Source of the DNA: Phallusia mammillata
Lineage: Eukaryota > Chordata > Ascidiacea > Phlebobranchia > Ascidiidae
Length of the DNA: 64,000 nt
Reading direction: 5' to 3'
Assembly (NCBI GenBank): GCA_003260075.1
Contig: QLIY01000505.1
Span: forward strand, 1-64,000
Position numbers and translations under genes: made by a program. The notes beneath the pieces were generated by a model. The model had not been told where the DNA came from. It saw only the letters and a program-made list of their open reading frames with translations, and ran no database searches. Positions 11,633-23,671 of the stretch are shown one piece after another. The stretch's first letter is position 1. Every line of letters starts with the position of its first letter.

Positions 11633-14600
11633 ATGTCAGATAAATCATGGATGAAGCCAACTGCTTTGCTCTGCACTTATGGATTTTTTACTTATGTGAA
11701 GCCATCTGAACCATTTCTTACACCATATTTGCAGGTAGCAATTTTTTCCTTCAATTTTGAAATTGAAAAAGGAATGTTTTCTTTACAGCATGTGTGTTAA
11801 AGAATTGTACATAAATAATTTTCTCAACTTGGTTTTTAAAGATGTTCTAAAGAAATACTAAAACTTTCTTTGCATGTTTGCAGGGCCCACAAAAAAATTT
11901 AACTGAGGAAGAAGTAGTGAATGCTATTTACCCTGTTTGGATTTATTCCTATCTTGCCTTATTGTTACCAGTATTTCTACTCACAGACTATGTTAAGTAC
12001 AAACCGGTTATCATTTTGCAAAGTTTAGGGTGGGTCAAAATGTTTCAGTTTGGTGTGTTTGCAAATTAAACAATTTTTAAACCTATCTCTCAGGTATATA
12101 TCCTGTTGGTTGCTACTTGTGTTCGCAAATGGAGTTCCGTTAATGCAATTCATGCAATTTTGTTATGGTATAGCAACAGCTGGTGAAATTGGATATTACT
12201 CATACATATACAGGTATTTCCATAGACCATAGGGTGTACAAACAATGTGTAATATCACTGAATTAGCATTTGCGAACCTTCAAATTATATTCTACATTTT
12301 CTTTAACATGCCATAAGAAGGACAGTGTTAATGTAGTTTTGTTTGATCTTCATAATATATTATATATTAGTACTGTATACTAATAATATATATTCTTCTT
12401 AGCATTGTGAAATCAGAGCATTACCAACGTGTTACATCTTATGTACGAGCCACTACCCTGTTTGGCCTGTTCTTTGGATCTTTACTTGCCCAACTTCTGG
12501 TGTCTCCCCCCCCCCAAATCAGAGCATTACCAACGTGTTACATCTTATGTACGAGCCACTACCTTGTTTGGTCTGTCCTTTGGATCTCTACTTGCCCAAC
12601 TTCTGGTGTCCCTTGCCCATTTGGATTACCTGTACCTCAATGTTATATCACTTGCCAATGTGACCATTGGTTTCTTCATTGCACTGTTACTTCCAATGCC
12701 CAAGAGGACACTCTTCTTTTTTAACCCAGCTGAGTTAAACATTAGCCAAGAAGAAGAACCATGTGTGTCCATGAAAACAACAGTAAACAAATCAGTGGAT
12801 GAGGTAGAAGAAAACAAAATGGTTAGTATGAATTTTCTTTTGTTGGTTTACTTTTTGCAAGAATTAAATCACACATGTTTTTCTGGTGCTGTTTATAGCT
12901 AGTCATACGGTGATAAACAAGCTGCATAACACATTTTTAGTCGACCAGTGCATCCTTAAGGTCTAAAACAGTGGTCGGCAACCCCTGGCACACAACTTAA
13001 GTTTTCATGGCCTGTCAAGTGCTTTCATATTTCAGTACAGTTTAACGGAATTAAAACTGATACATCATTCGTTTTCAGTTTATTATTATTTATTTTAATG
13101 ATACCAAAAACGACTACAAGTATAAATATGGCTCGGTTCCAACTACTGTCCGAATCATAAGTTTAATAAAAAACATAACAGCCCAAATTGATGTAAAATA
13201 TGACATGTTTTATTATTTAAACATTTCGGCAAATGCTCATGCCATCATCAGTGATATGTGGGGCTACATCAGTTACACCCATTTATCTTCAAATCAGCTG
13301 GCACACACCACTATTACACACAACAAAGTTGGCACCCTGAGCCATTATCATTTTGACATAATAAGTAAACTGACATAAAAACGTTTGCCGACCCATGGCC
13401 CAAAACATGCAGAAAATTTGCTTGCCACTAAATTAAACGCTTTTAAGGTCTCAGTTCAAACAGAAAATACCAATTGGAGGGATGTATTGAAAAAACTGTG
13501 GACAGACGTAAAAGTTTGTTACACGAATGTTGTACTGCTCCGATGGTCAGCCTGGTGGGCCCTGTCTACCTGTGGATGGTTGTTGGTTGTCAACTACATA
13601 CAGAATTTATGGGAGACAATACAACCGAGTCACGAGGGTGAGACTTACAATGGAGCTGTGGAATCAACTGCTACTGTGCTAGGTTAGTACTTCATTACTT
13701 TAAAAGTTTAAGCGATATACTCATTTTATGTTTTGTTGGATATTGATATTTTTCTATTTGCAATACTATTAGTACTGACTGAATCCTAAACATTTATCGT
13801 TTTCATTGTAAATTGACTTTCTACGCTCTCAGGTTGTTTACTTTACTTTTTTAATAAAGTTGTTGAAAGCTTGTTGAATGGATGATGGGTTTGGGCAAAG
13901 TCATTGAAATTTTTAGCTCAGGAAACACATGAAAAAGCATTGTTCCTTTTCCTATAAATGTATGAGATAAATGTACAAGTACCAAATCGACCCCCAAAAA
14001 TGTAATAATTTTTAATGCTTTGTTTATATACCAGGGGCCTTGGGTGCATTTTCTATTGGTTACATTAAAGTGAATTGGGCCAAATGGGGAGAAGTAGCTC
14101 TCGGCTTTTGCTCAATGCTCAAATTTGGTCTTCTGATGTTGATGTACTGGACTGATCACATCTGGACTTGTTACATTGCATATGTTGTGTTCATCTTTCT
14201 CTACAACTTCGTCATTACAATTACACAGTAAGTACAATATGAATAAGTAAAAGCATGCAGTTGGTATTACATAACTTATCAACGTGTCTGTTTTAGTACC
14301 AATTAAAAAAAATATTTTTTTTCGCAGTACGTTTTATATGCCTTTAAGGTAACTGTAACCAAATCATGTATTTTTCTTTTCCCTGGTTTATTTGTTAAAA
14401 TAAAAATAAAGAAACATGATAGCACACCTATTCTCTTATTCTGTTTTTTTAGATTTCAATTGGCTGTCGGTTTAACTACACAAAGATTCGCTTTGGTTTT
14501 CGGAGTTAACACATTTGCAGCTGTTGCCCTTAACACAGTTCTAACAATCATACTCATTGATCGAGTGGGCTTTGCGTTGGACGTCAACAGTCAGTTTGTT

Positions 14601-15405
14601 GTATACAGGTAATATTGCACAAGTACTTATACAAAACCACCTCAATCAATCCTACATTTTTAAGTTAAATGAAATTATTTTTGGTTGCACCACAGTTCCC
14701 ATTACTATTTTGTGTGTCATTTGGACATGCTCCATGAGTACATAGAAGATCATGTACTCAAGCAATATACCATACACACACTCTGGCCACACTCTTTTTT
14801 ATGCAAACTCATTCCTTCACATGACTTAAGTGTGTATAAACAGGTGTAACTTATGCAGCGTTCATTCACTTACGATGGCATGAGCATTTGCTGAAACATT
14901 TGAAAAATAAAGCATGTCGCTTTTTATGTCTATTTGGGACTGTTATTTTCATCATTAAATTTATGAACAGATCCGTATATAGTGGTCAGAATGTATTGTC
15001 ATGTGAAATAATGCAATTAGTGCGTTTTTGCCTTAATCGACTATTGGCTGGATATAATGTGCATTTTTAGTAAAAGTCTCAGCTCGCCCCCCCCCCTTAT
15101 GAACAGATCCGTATATAGTGGTCAGAATGTATTGTCATGTGAAAATATGCAAGTAGTGCATTTTTGCCTTAATCGACTATTGGCTGGATATAATGTGCGT
15201 TTTTAGTAAAAGTCTCAGCTCATGGTGTTTCCTTTTTCGCAGTGGATACTTTGGAATGATTTCTCTCATCTTCTTGGGTCATGGAGTTTATCAGTTGTGC
15301 ACAAACAAACCCCACAATAAAGAAAGCTCAAAAATTGTGGAGGAGCCTGATGACACAAAAAACAAAAAAGACGACTCTGAAGCTTTTGACATGACAAATA
15401 TGTGA
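11633..15405 (+). CDS. SLC19-family folate/thiamine carrier
   Basis: Membrane carrier of the SLC19 family (reduced folate carrier and thiamine transporters), major facilitator fold, expected at the plasma membrane. Exons: 11633-11734, 11884-12029, 12094-12213, 12403-12821, 13448-13682, 14035-14227, 14453-14608, 15243-15405. All junctions are GT..AG and phases match. Exon 1 carries the family N-terminus ([19 protein letters not shown]); later exons give hydrophobic helices, a charged central loop (exon 4 end) and a hydrophilic Lys/Asp-rich tail. Exon 4 contains a 106-base duplicated stretch around a C run at 12506-12515. Removing it restores the frame and gives 475 aa, close to human SLC19A2/A3. 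Folate versus thiamine specificity cannot be told. The gene converges on ADPGK. Confidence 0.88.
12506..12515. repeat. C-run junction inside SLC19 exon 4
   Basis: The 106 bases before the run are repeated after it with a few mismatches. 106 is not a multiple of three, so the assembled exon is out of frame while the collapsed exon is in frame. This is direct evidence that the C-run duplications are not in the real gene. Confidence 0.85.
12971..13396. mobile_element. Probable hAT-type miniature element in SLC19 intron 4
   Basis: Starts CAGTGGTCGGCAACCCCTGG, like the element at 10620, and ends with an imperfect inverse (TTTGCCGACCCATG). The flanking 8-mers (GTCTAAAA, GCCCAAAA) match at six of eight positions, so the target duplication is only suggestive. 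It ends about 50 bases before exon 5. Confidence 0.5.
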
Positions 15406-18042
15406 TACCTCCATAGCATTTTATTGTAGGAGTTTTTGTGTTTGTGAAGTGGTAACTTGACTAGGCCCTGTTGGTATTTTTGGTTGGTCTATTTTAGTGG
15501 TTCTCAACCTTCCTTGTCCCCCTTCAAGTAACCATGTAAGTCCTGTGGCCCCCTTCAAAAAAATAAAATGGTAACCTGTGTTGGAATCGGTACTGATTTC
15601 GGCTTTACCCCCCCCCCCAGAGTAAACAAGAATCCATAATCATGAAAAACCTCAATATAGACAAATTGTCTGTGAAATAGTCGATTAAATTGGGGAATAA
15701 AGTCATTTGCAACACCCACTTAAACATGCGCATTTAAGAAGAAATTGGCTTTTAGTGGGTGTTTCTGGTGAATCTACACCTGTAAGTATACCCTCTCTCA
15801 AGGCATGTTTTTTGTTCAATTACAAATAACAGAAAAGGGAATTGTTTAAGCACAATCACTCTTCTTTGTTCTTGTCTTTGTGACCATATCTATACATTGT
15901 AATCCTGTGAGACTAGCTAAAACTAATCCTAAAATCCATTTAAGTTTTTGCAAGCTGCAATGCAAGCTTATTGCATTACAAAATTTTTGTGTATGACTGT
16001 GAAACGTTCCCATATAAGTAGGTTATAATTGGTGCGGATTATATTTTTTTTAAGAGTGCTAACCATGCCTACTTAGCGTTAGCCATTCTAGTGCCTGTAT
16101 ATACCCTCTCACTATTACAGTACAGTATATGGTGATTGCCAGGTTACAAATAAGTTTCATTGATAAACACTAAGTTCCACTTTCTATTACCACTGAGTTT
16201 TTTTACCTTTTTATGTCAAATCTCATTGATTTTGCCGAAACTATTAAACTACACACCACTATGCCATGTTACTTTGACTGTTGCACAAATGTTATCCTTG
16301 CCTAATGGTTCTGTTTTTGAACTTTTTGTTTCCTTGTGTACCGAAAACTATGCTTTGTCATTTACACCACTACACAAATAAAAAACTGTTATTTGCAAAA
16401 ATGGAGCACTATTTTGGTATGTGCCTTTTTCTAGAGGTCAGGAACAACGTAGAAACAGGGACAATCCCATTTTAAGTAAATAATAGAACTTAATAGTACA
16501 CATTTTTCTATAAGGCAGTATGCCACCACAATATATGTCAAAAGAAATGTACTATCTGCCGAGTTACTAGCAAAGTGTTTCTATTCGAAGTTTAGACTCC
16601 AAACTAGTGCCGGATTAACCATTAGGCAAAGTAGGCACGTGCCTGCAGGCCACTTTAAAATCAGTAGAAATACCTACAGGCCAGCAGACCCTTAATCCGG
16701 CACTGGGCAACCCTGATTTTCGGGCCACTTATAAAATGTGCCTACAGGCCAGCAAACCAGCACTGCTCCAAACAACAATTACTCATTCATAAAAAGTTTT
16801 TTGATTTGTTTGTGACTCATATAGTTACACAGGGCTATTGTGACAAAGACAGGGTTTTCAGAATGCACCATTGTCACCCTGTATGTGACAGTACTGTCTA
16901 AAACTGCAAGCCCACTAAACCTGAGTAGCCCACACCTCAACAGGGGCCAAGCGATGCCTTAGGCCGAGCGCTGAGTGGAATAAATCAGGCCTCGAACAGG
17001 GGCCAAGTGAACGCTTAGTGGATTAAACCAGACCAAAGGGCTATAAAAGGGTTACGTGGGCTAAGCGACCTTAGTGTAAGCCAAGCGGGCTCGCAGTTTT
17101 AGATGGCACCCCGAATGTGACAATGTAAAACTAGAAGAAAAACTGCTAATTCGGAATCGTTCAAAAATTATACATATAAAGAGTATATGTTTCTTATTGT
17201 ACAATTCTAATTACACACTTCTTCCTGATAACAGACCTATTCACAATTTTACAAAAAGTTTATTAAGGTGCATAATAATTCAAAGACACCAGATATACTT
17301 TTGGAATGAGGCAACGGCAACTAGGTTGCTTTTTTGTTGCATGTGCATGTTGGTTATGAAGGACGATTTAAAAAAACAACAACAGCAAAACACCACCAAA
17401 ATGCAACACCAGTAAAATCCACCACTAAAGCTTCCACCTTATTACAAGGTCAGATTTATACATAAGTGAAAAGCATCAACTTAAAGTTCAGCAAATGAGG
17501 TGTAGATTTACTTCCTAAATGACATAAAAGAACTGAATAAAATACCAAAAAGCTAAAACAAATCATACATTGGTAGAAAAATACAGTTGCCAGAAGAGCT
17601 CTATTAGGTTGATATTATACCTGGCAGCAACAGCTTATATAAATCATATATAAGATATTTAATTCTAAAAGCTACTGAATAACAGTTCGCTTGACAAAAA
17701 TAAACAACAACATTAAAATAGGTACTAAGTGAAGTTAAGGTCAACTTTATTCAACCAGAACATAAAACATTATGCAACTGATTCGAAAACTACAATTTAC
17801 CACTAAAAAAAATGTAAAATCAAATGCAACTATCCGCAAATATTAAAAAAAAATCAAATTATAAAATTACAAGTGAAGTGCAAAACTGAAAGGCATTGCA
17901 CAATGCAACAGCGGTACCGATGAATAAAACTTTCAGCAGCCAAAAGAATCTCCTGAAACTTTGAATTTGAGATTTTATGCTACCCATGCAGCAAAAGTTA
18001 CCATTTGCAGCATTTCTATCAGTATATATATATTCTACAAAA
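15406..18042. other. Spacer between convergent SLC19 and ADPGK genes
   Basis: 3' flanks of two converging genes, with AATAAA-like signals (for example near 16376). At 15496 one hAT-like end (AGTGGTTCTCAACCTTCC) is followed by a C run (15608-15618). At 16606-16705 'agtgccggattaacc' faces its inverse 'ttaatccggcactg', with a further 'cctacaggccagca' repeat. At about 16935-17030 a GC-rich direct repeat ('aacaggggccaag...gcttagtgga') occurs twice. No gene seen. Confidence 0.5.
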
Positions 18043-19813
18043 CTAAATCTGAAATGCAAGGCCAGCAGAAGATATGTTGTCTCCACCACCAGCAGTCTTA
18101 TGCACCTTTGTGCACACTAAGTTTGGTGCAATGCAAATCAAAACCACTTCACCTTCTATTTCTTCATCCCAACACGAAACAGGGCGGTACGGTTTTAATG
18201 GTACTTTACTTGCTGAGCTGGGATCGACAGTGGTAGAGAATGACTCATCGAGAAGTAATTTTGTGGTTTCAAGGTCGACCATGTCATTTCCACAGACATA
18301 ACGATTAGCAGTAAGTGAGGCATGAGCAGCGGCAGACATTGTGTTTTTCCATGGCGATGACTTTCTTGTCAGTATTGCTTGGAAGGGCAGCGTGTGAACA
18401 TGAATTCGAGAAACTCTTCTGTAGTTCTGCCACAATAATCTGTATGTGCTCCTCAACTGGTCTAAAACAGTGGCAACTCTTGGATAGGCATCTGAGAGTA
18501 CAGTAATGTTACCATACTGTAGATAACTAAGCATATTAGGTAGTTCCTGTTCATTCAGTCCAATGGAATCAGAAAAAGGAAAAACATGTTGTTTAAGTGC
18601 ATCAATTAGAGATTCGTCCACAAAAGATGCGAATTCAAAATGTGTCAGCCCTTTATTCTTTGTTGCATCTTCCATGAGTTTTTGAACAGCTTCAAGCCTT
18701 GCCTCCCTCACACCAGACCTATATTACAAAATTTTAAAACTACTCTTAACACATATCATAAGACATGTCGATTATTCAACTTACTTAAATGGAAAGTTTT
18801 CCATCATTTGTAGACCTCCAACAACAAGCAATTTTGGCTTGAAAGCTTTGTAAGCCTCTGCAAATGACTCCAAAGAATGAATTGTTGGGTTATGGTTATC
18901 AGAATGGATGATATACCGATTGGCTCGAATTGACTCATACTTTCCCCATTTCTCTCCAGTTTTATACTCCATGATAAGGTGAATGTCGCTTTCATTTACA
19001 TTTCCACCTGCCATTTTTATTTCAGGGTTTAGAAACTGAGTTAGATCTGGACTTCCCTGTGCGCCCAGAAGCACGTCAGCGCCTTCCATCGCAAATCGAT
19101 TGGCCATTACTGGAGCATTTCCACCCAGCTGGGTTCTGGATCCTTTTATGCCGTGGGCTGTGCTTACCATTTGACGAAACAAATTTTTATTTGACATGTA
19201 GCGTTCAGCAGCTGCACCATGTTTAAAGAAGTATGCAAAGCCCTCTGATAGCTCTAGGTTGTTATGAATCAACTTGTGATGTTTGGGAGTTTTGGGACAG
19301 CCGATTTTTGCAGCATCAAGAAGTGGAACGGCATCAACAAAAATGTCGACACATCCACCGAAGCCGACAGCCACCCGAGCTGACTGCGAGACCTCAACCT
19401 GACAGCAAAAATACTTGAATAGGCAGAACATACATGTTGAACAAGCTAACAAAATCTACTAAAATATTTTCCAGTAACATCATAATCACACAACATAATC
19501 ATTGTGCCACACTTTTGTTTATTAGAGCAAATGTTAAAATTTACTGGTGTTTCATTTAGGCTGTATTGCTTAATGTAAATTAAAAATGAAGATGTGATAC
19601 AAATTTGCATTTTGTAATTGAAACAGAAAAAAACTGTTAGTCCAGATACTGTTTTGTAAAAAAATAGATTACCTTTTTTTCAGCCTTTCTTAGCGAATCA
19701 AGTATGTTTGGAATTTCTGATTTCAAGTCAACAGGCTTTCTGTTGGTCCAGATGGAAAACAGTACGGCAACAAGCGCTACAGTGCCTCCAAATTTTGCGA
19801 TAGAATTTACCAT
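18043..19813 (-). CDS. ADPGK: ADP-dependent glucokinase
   Basis: Phosphorylates glucose using ADP rather than ATP; the vertebrate enzyme is associated with the endoplasmic reticulum. Exons (minus strand): 19673-19813, 18785-19398, 18043-18718. Phases match and total 476 aa, near the usual ~497. Residues about 9-22 form a hydrophobic N-terminal anchor or signal, as in the family. Exon 2 has the ribokinase-like core with the GGNAPVMANRFA substrate/nucleotide motif and LLGAQGSPDL. The C-terminus carries GGGDNISSAGL, matching the family's catalytic GxGDxIS motif with the base Asp intact. The reading stops seven residues after that motif, slightly shorter than vertebrate forms. The start is the first in-frame ATG. 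Confidence 0.92.
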
Positions 19814-22300
19814 TTTGATGGTCAAACTTTATTTGCCGCTAAAAGCCACGCAGCGACCGACAGACCTCTCTAATGAACAGAATAAATGTTTATTTATACA
19901 TTAGCATCGCAAAACTCACTTCTGTGCCCTTTGTAACTGCACAAACCACAAACCCTGTTCAAACAATGGAATTTGCCCTTTCGTTGCCGGCTGTTCAAAA
20001 CACTTGCTCCTGTTTTTGCTGACTCACGTTTTGTTTCGTAAGCAATTGTGACGTCACAACAATAGAATTGTTTGGTTTGTGACATAAAGTGAATATATCC
20101 GGCGAGGTTGCGTTTTACTTCCTGCTTTCTTGTTTTTTAAAGTACAATGGGATATAATGTAATTAATTCAACATACAAATAAGTTATTTAACACACAAGT
20201 CGGAACAACATACTTCGTAAAAAAAATATGGATTATATTGTGTGTCAAAAAATACCCACAAATTTAACTTTCGGACAAACCAACCAATAAGATTTCGAAA
20301 CGAAATCTTATCAACCAAGCTGTCATCTATGCAAACTGTACAAAATATAATATTCTCAATTATCAGTTTATCACACTTTCACTACACATGAAAGGTAACG
20401 CCTTTAGGATGTCCGTTTGCTTTACATACAGTTCCTATGAATTACATTTGTCAGTTCTTTCAGTTGCCGTAAGACTGGAGGAGCAAACAATTTGCACCTG
20501 TAAATCTGACTGTAAAAAGAGTGATTTATTCACTTTAATCAAATTTATTCAATTGCTCATAATAATTTTTAGACAAAAAGTATAAAAACTTGCAAGGTTA
20601 AAAGGCACAATAAAATAGAAAACAAATCAAACAATGTCCATGTATAGGTGAAGTTATCACCTAGGTCCTAGGAGTTGAAGACAAATAGATTAAAATACAC
20701 AATTAGCCTACAATGATGTAAAATAAGCGATTTGCAACTAATAACAAGCCTATCTCCCAAATCCCTACACATTGAACATAGTACACTGTGTGTAATTACA
20801 AAACAGTGATCTAAAAACCAATGTAATTTGTGCCCAACTTTACTAATTTAATGGATTGTGTGCTAAATTACTTACAATTAAACTGTCTTCAACAAAAATC
20901 AACACAACACAGCTGTACTTAAGAAAATAAACTTCTTTTTAATTTAAATTAGTTAATCAGGCTTACATCTGCACAGAAAATTGTTATTTTAAGTTTGTGA
21001 CAATATGAAAACATATAACATGTGCACTGCTTTGGGATTTGGAATGTGGAACCATTAAGATAATGGAATCAAGCAACAAAAAATACACAGCTTCACAATT
21101 ATCCACATGTTGCAAATGTTCATAAAGCACTAAGTGCCGATGGAGTATGTCACCATAGTTATAAGTATGGACATCCTGCAATGACTAAAGCCCCCCCCCC
21201 CAAAAATCAACACAACACAGCTGTACTTAAGAAAATAAACTTCTTTTTGATTTACAAATAGTTAATCAGGCTTACGTCTGCACAGCAAATTGTTATTTTA
21301 AGTTTGTGACAATGTGAAAACATATGACATGTGTACTGCTTTGGGATTTGGAATATGGAACCATTAAGATAATGGAATCAAGCAACAAAAAATACACAGC
21401 TTCACAATTATCCGTTGTAAATGTTCATAAAACACTATGTGCCAATGGAGTGTGTCACCATAGTTATAAGTATAGACATCCTGCAACGACAAAACCAATG
21501 CAACAAAGTCACAATACATGTTGCATACATTGAACTTTTTGGACATAAAAAAAAGTTAAAATCATAATGAATTAAAATTTCATTTTAATGCAAAACTTTT
21601 CTAAAGTATAAATCAAAAAGAAACAATCCCCCCCCCCAGTCACAATACATGTTGCATACATTGAACTTTTTGGACATAAAAAAAAAGTTAAAGTCATAAT
21701 AAATTAAAATTTCATTTTAATGCAAAAATTTTCTAAAGTAAAAAGCAAAAAGATACAATGTTCCAAAAGTGCAATGTTCACTTGCTAAAAATGCACCTTA
21801 TGAACAGTGGCAGGAAAATTTAAACATCACTAAAAACACAATTTTATCTACTGTTGGAGAACAATGGCCTAATAGCTGTCTAGCATTCAAATCCTGGTTA
21901 AACAAAAGCAGTCTTTTAGTTGCAGCATAAAGTTTGCCAATCATTAGTAAACAAAGCAAATTTGATAGTCGACTTCCAGAAATATTCACACTGAAACAAA
22001 AGAATAGTTTGTTGTATAAATGTTTTTTCACATCAAAGTATCCGAAATCTGTTGTTTTAGTGAATAAATACATAGTACTTATTGTAAACAAACAAATAAG
22101 AAAAAAAGCACTGATGTTGTTGAGTAGTGACTACAAATTGGCAAAAGATTTCCATTCAGTGTGAAGGTACAATTTTATTCAGTACACTGTTAACCGATTT
22201 TATCTGTGTATACCAAAAAGTTTTCAAAATTACTCAATGTCACTCAATTAGTTATAGTTTAATTTGTATAATACTTACATATGTTGCACAAAACTATAGT
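19814..22300. other. Intergenic DNA with C-run duplications and a hairpin
   Basis: Lies between the ADPGK start and the 3' end of the death-domain gene. The segments 20890-21190 and 21202-21500 are near-identical copies around a C run (21191-21201). A second pair (about 21506-21627 and 21638-21760) flanks the run at 21628-21637. A perfect 11-bp hairpin lies at 20288-20312. No supported gene. Confidence 0.5.
20288..20312. repeat. Perfect 11-bp hairpin, 3-base loop
   Basis: ATAAGATTTCG and its exact reverse complement CGAAATCTTAT are separated by AAA. It lies about 475 bases upstream of the ADPGK start. Function unknown; it may be part of a small transposon end. Confidence 0.6.
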
Positions 22301-23671
22301 TTAACTGTCCGTTGCCATAACAGGTTGAATACCTTCTAAATAGTGTGGAAGTTCGCTTCGTGCTGTGGTAAAATAGGCAGTGAAAGTAAGAAAGAAGCAT
22401 TTCTTTATTCATAACTAAATTGTTTTACTGTAACTGTTATAATTGAGATCAATGATTTTAAACAGTTTATATTTGCAATAATCAACTGTGCATTTACTTA
22501 TACCTACTTTTTCCATGAAAAGTTGCATACTTTAGGACAGTTTGGTATTTTAATTCCAGAAAATCTTCAGCATAAGTTTGTTCAAGCAATGAAATATCAG
22601 AAGGTGGTAGATTAAAGCGTACATGTACCAGCCTTTTCCACTGCTCTCCATTATGCTTGTCAATAAAATGGTAAATTTTCCTTGATATTTCAACACCTGT
22701 ACCAAAAAATGTGTAAAAAACAAAATATAAAACATAAAAAATAAGTAAAAACAAACATTGCTGTTACATTATAAAAAAAAGTACAAAGCATCCTATTTAC
22801 CATTTTGTAAGTGAGGGGGAAGGTTAACATCACTTGGTTGGTGACGCTGAATTTCGTTACAGGTCTTTTCTAAAATTTGACGATATTCGGCGTCAGTCTG
22901 GTGACCTAAAATAAAATTTAATGCAAACATAATACTGTTGCATATATATACAACAATAATAATTTTTCTGTTTTGTATTACATTAAAAGTTTTGTGGTCT
23001 ATGTTAGTACTAATGAAGTTATTTTAAGGGATTATGAATCGACAGGGCAATCAATAAAATTTCACATGTCAGGTTCTAAACTGTAAAACCAAGGTTTCAT
23101 GAGAACCCAGTATATATCAATCTGATAAATTGTATATCAGTTTTAGTCTGCAGAATATGGCAGTTCCCAACGGGGTCTTGGACATGCAGGACTGACATGT
23201 CCTGCATGTACAACATGTAAGTTAACGTGCAAGAGTAATGCCAGCAGGTACAAAGCAAGTAAAAAAGGTCAAGGCAGGACAACTAAATGCGTTTGGTGCC
23301 AAATTTCTGTGTGCAACTAAAAAAAATGGTGTGCAAAAATTTTGTTTTAACAAAACAATCATGCAGCTGCCACACTCTGCAGACTGGTATATATTTGTAT
23401 TTAGTGCATAAAATAGCCAGACAAATTAAATATATCTGTAATTAGCCACATTTGTTTGTACTATCAAATATCAGGAAATACCGAGAAGTGTTTTCCATCT
23501 CTCCAACGTTTGATATTTCCATTCTGTAAGTCCCGAATTATTCCTGGTAATGTTTTGAATTTCAGCATCATTCATCCCCAGCAAGCGGATAAATTTAAAC
23601 CACAAATTGTTTTGTATTTTATCAATGTACTCATAAAAGATTGTTGGTAATTGTGACTCCTCTCGGTACAT
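22301..23671 (-). CDS. Tandem death-domain adaptor protein, 181 aa
   Basis: Four exons on the minus strand: 23482-23671, 22801-22905, 22508-22696, 22301-22362. Phases (1,1,1) fit and total 181 aa. Residues about 5-80 look like a death domain: 'LWFKFIRLLGMNDAEIQNI' followed by 'LTEWKYQTLERWKTLLG'. Residues about 95-175 look like a second: 'WKRLVHVRF', 'LPPSDISLLEQ', 'LELKYQTVLKYATFHG', 'ELPHYLEGI'. Death domains self-associate in apoptosis and NF-kB signalling complexes. No enzyme, TIR or membrane domain is present, so it would act as a bridging adaptor of FADD-like size; this is inference. The start is the first ATG in the open frame, and an extra upstream exon cannot be excluded. No orthologue is recognised. 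Confidence 0.7.

Noticed and set aside
21798-22091. A fifth exon of the death-domain gene (minus strand)
   Set aside because: It could be joined in frame through another donor, but the alternative donor in exon 3 yields a death-domain-like ending and a stop at 22301. The 21.8-22.1 kb peptide has no domain signal.
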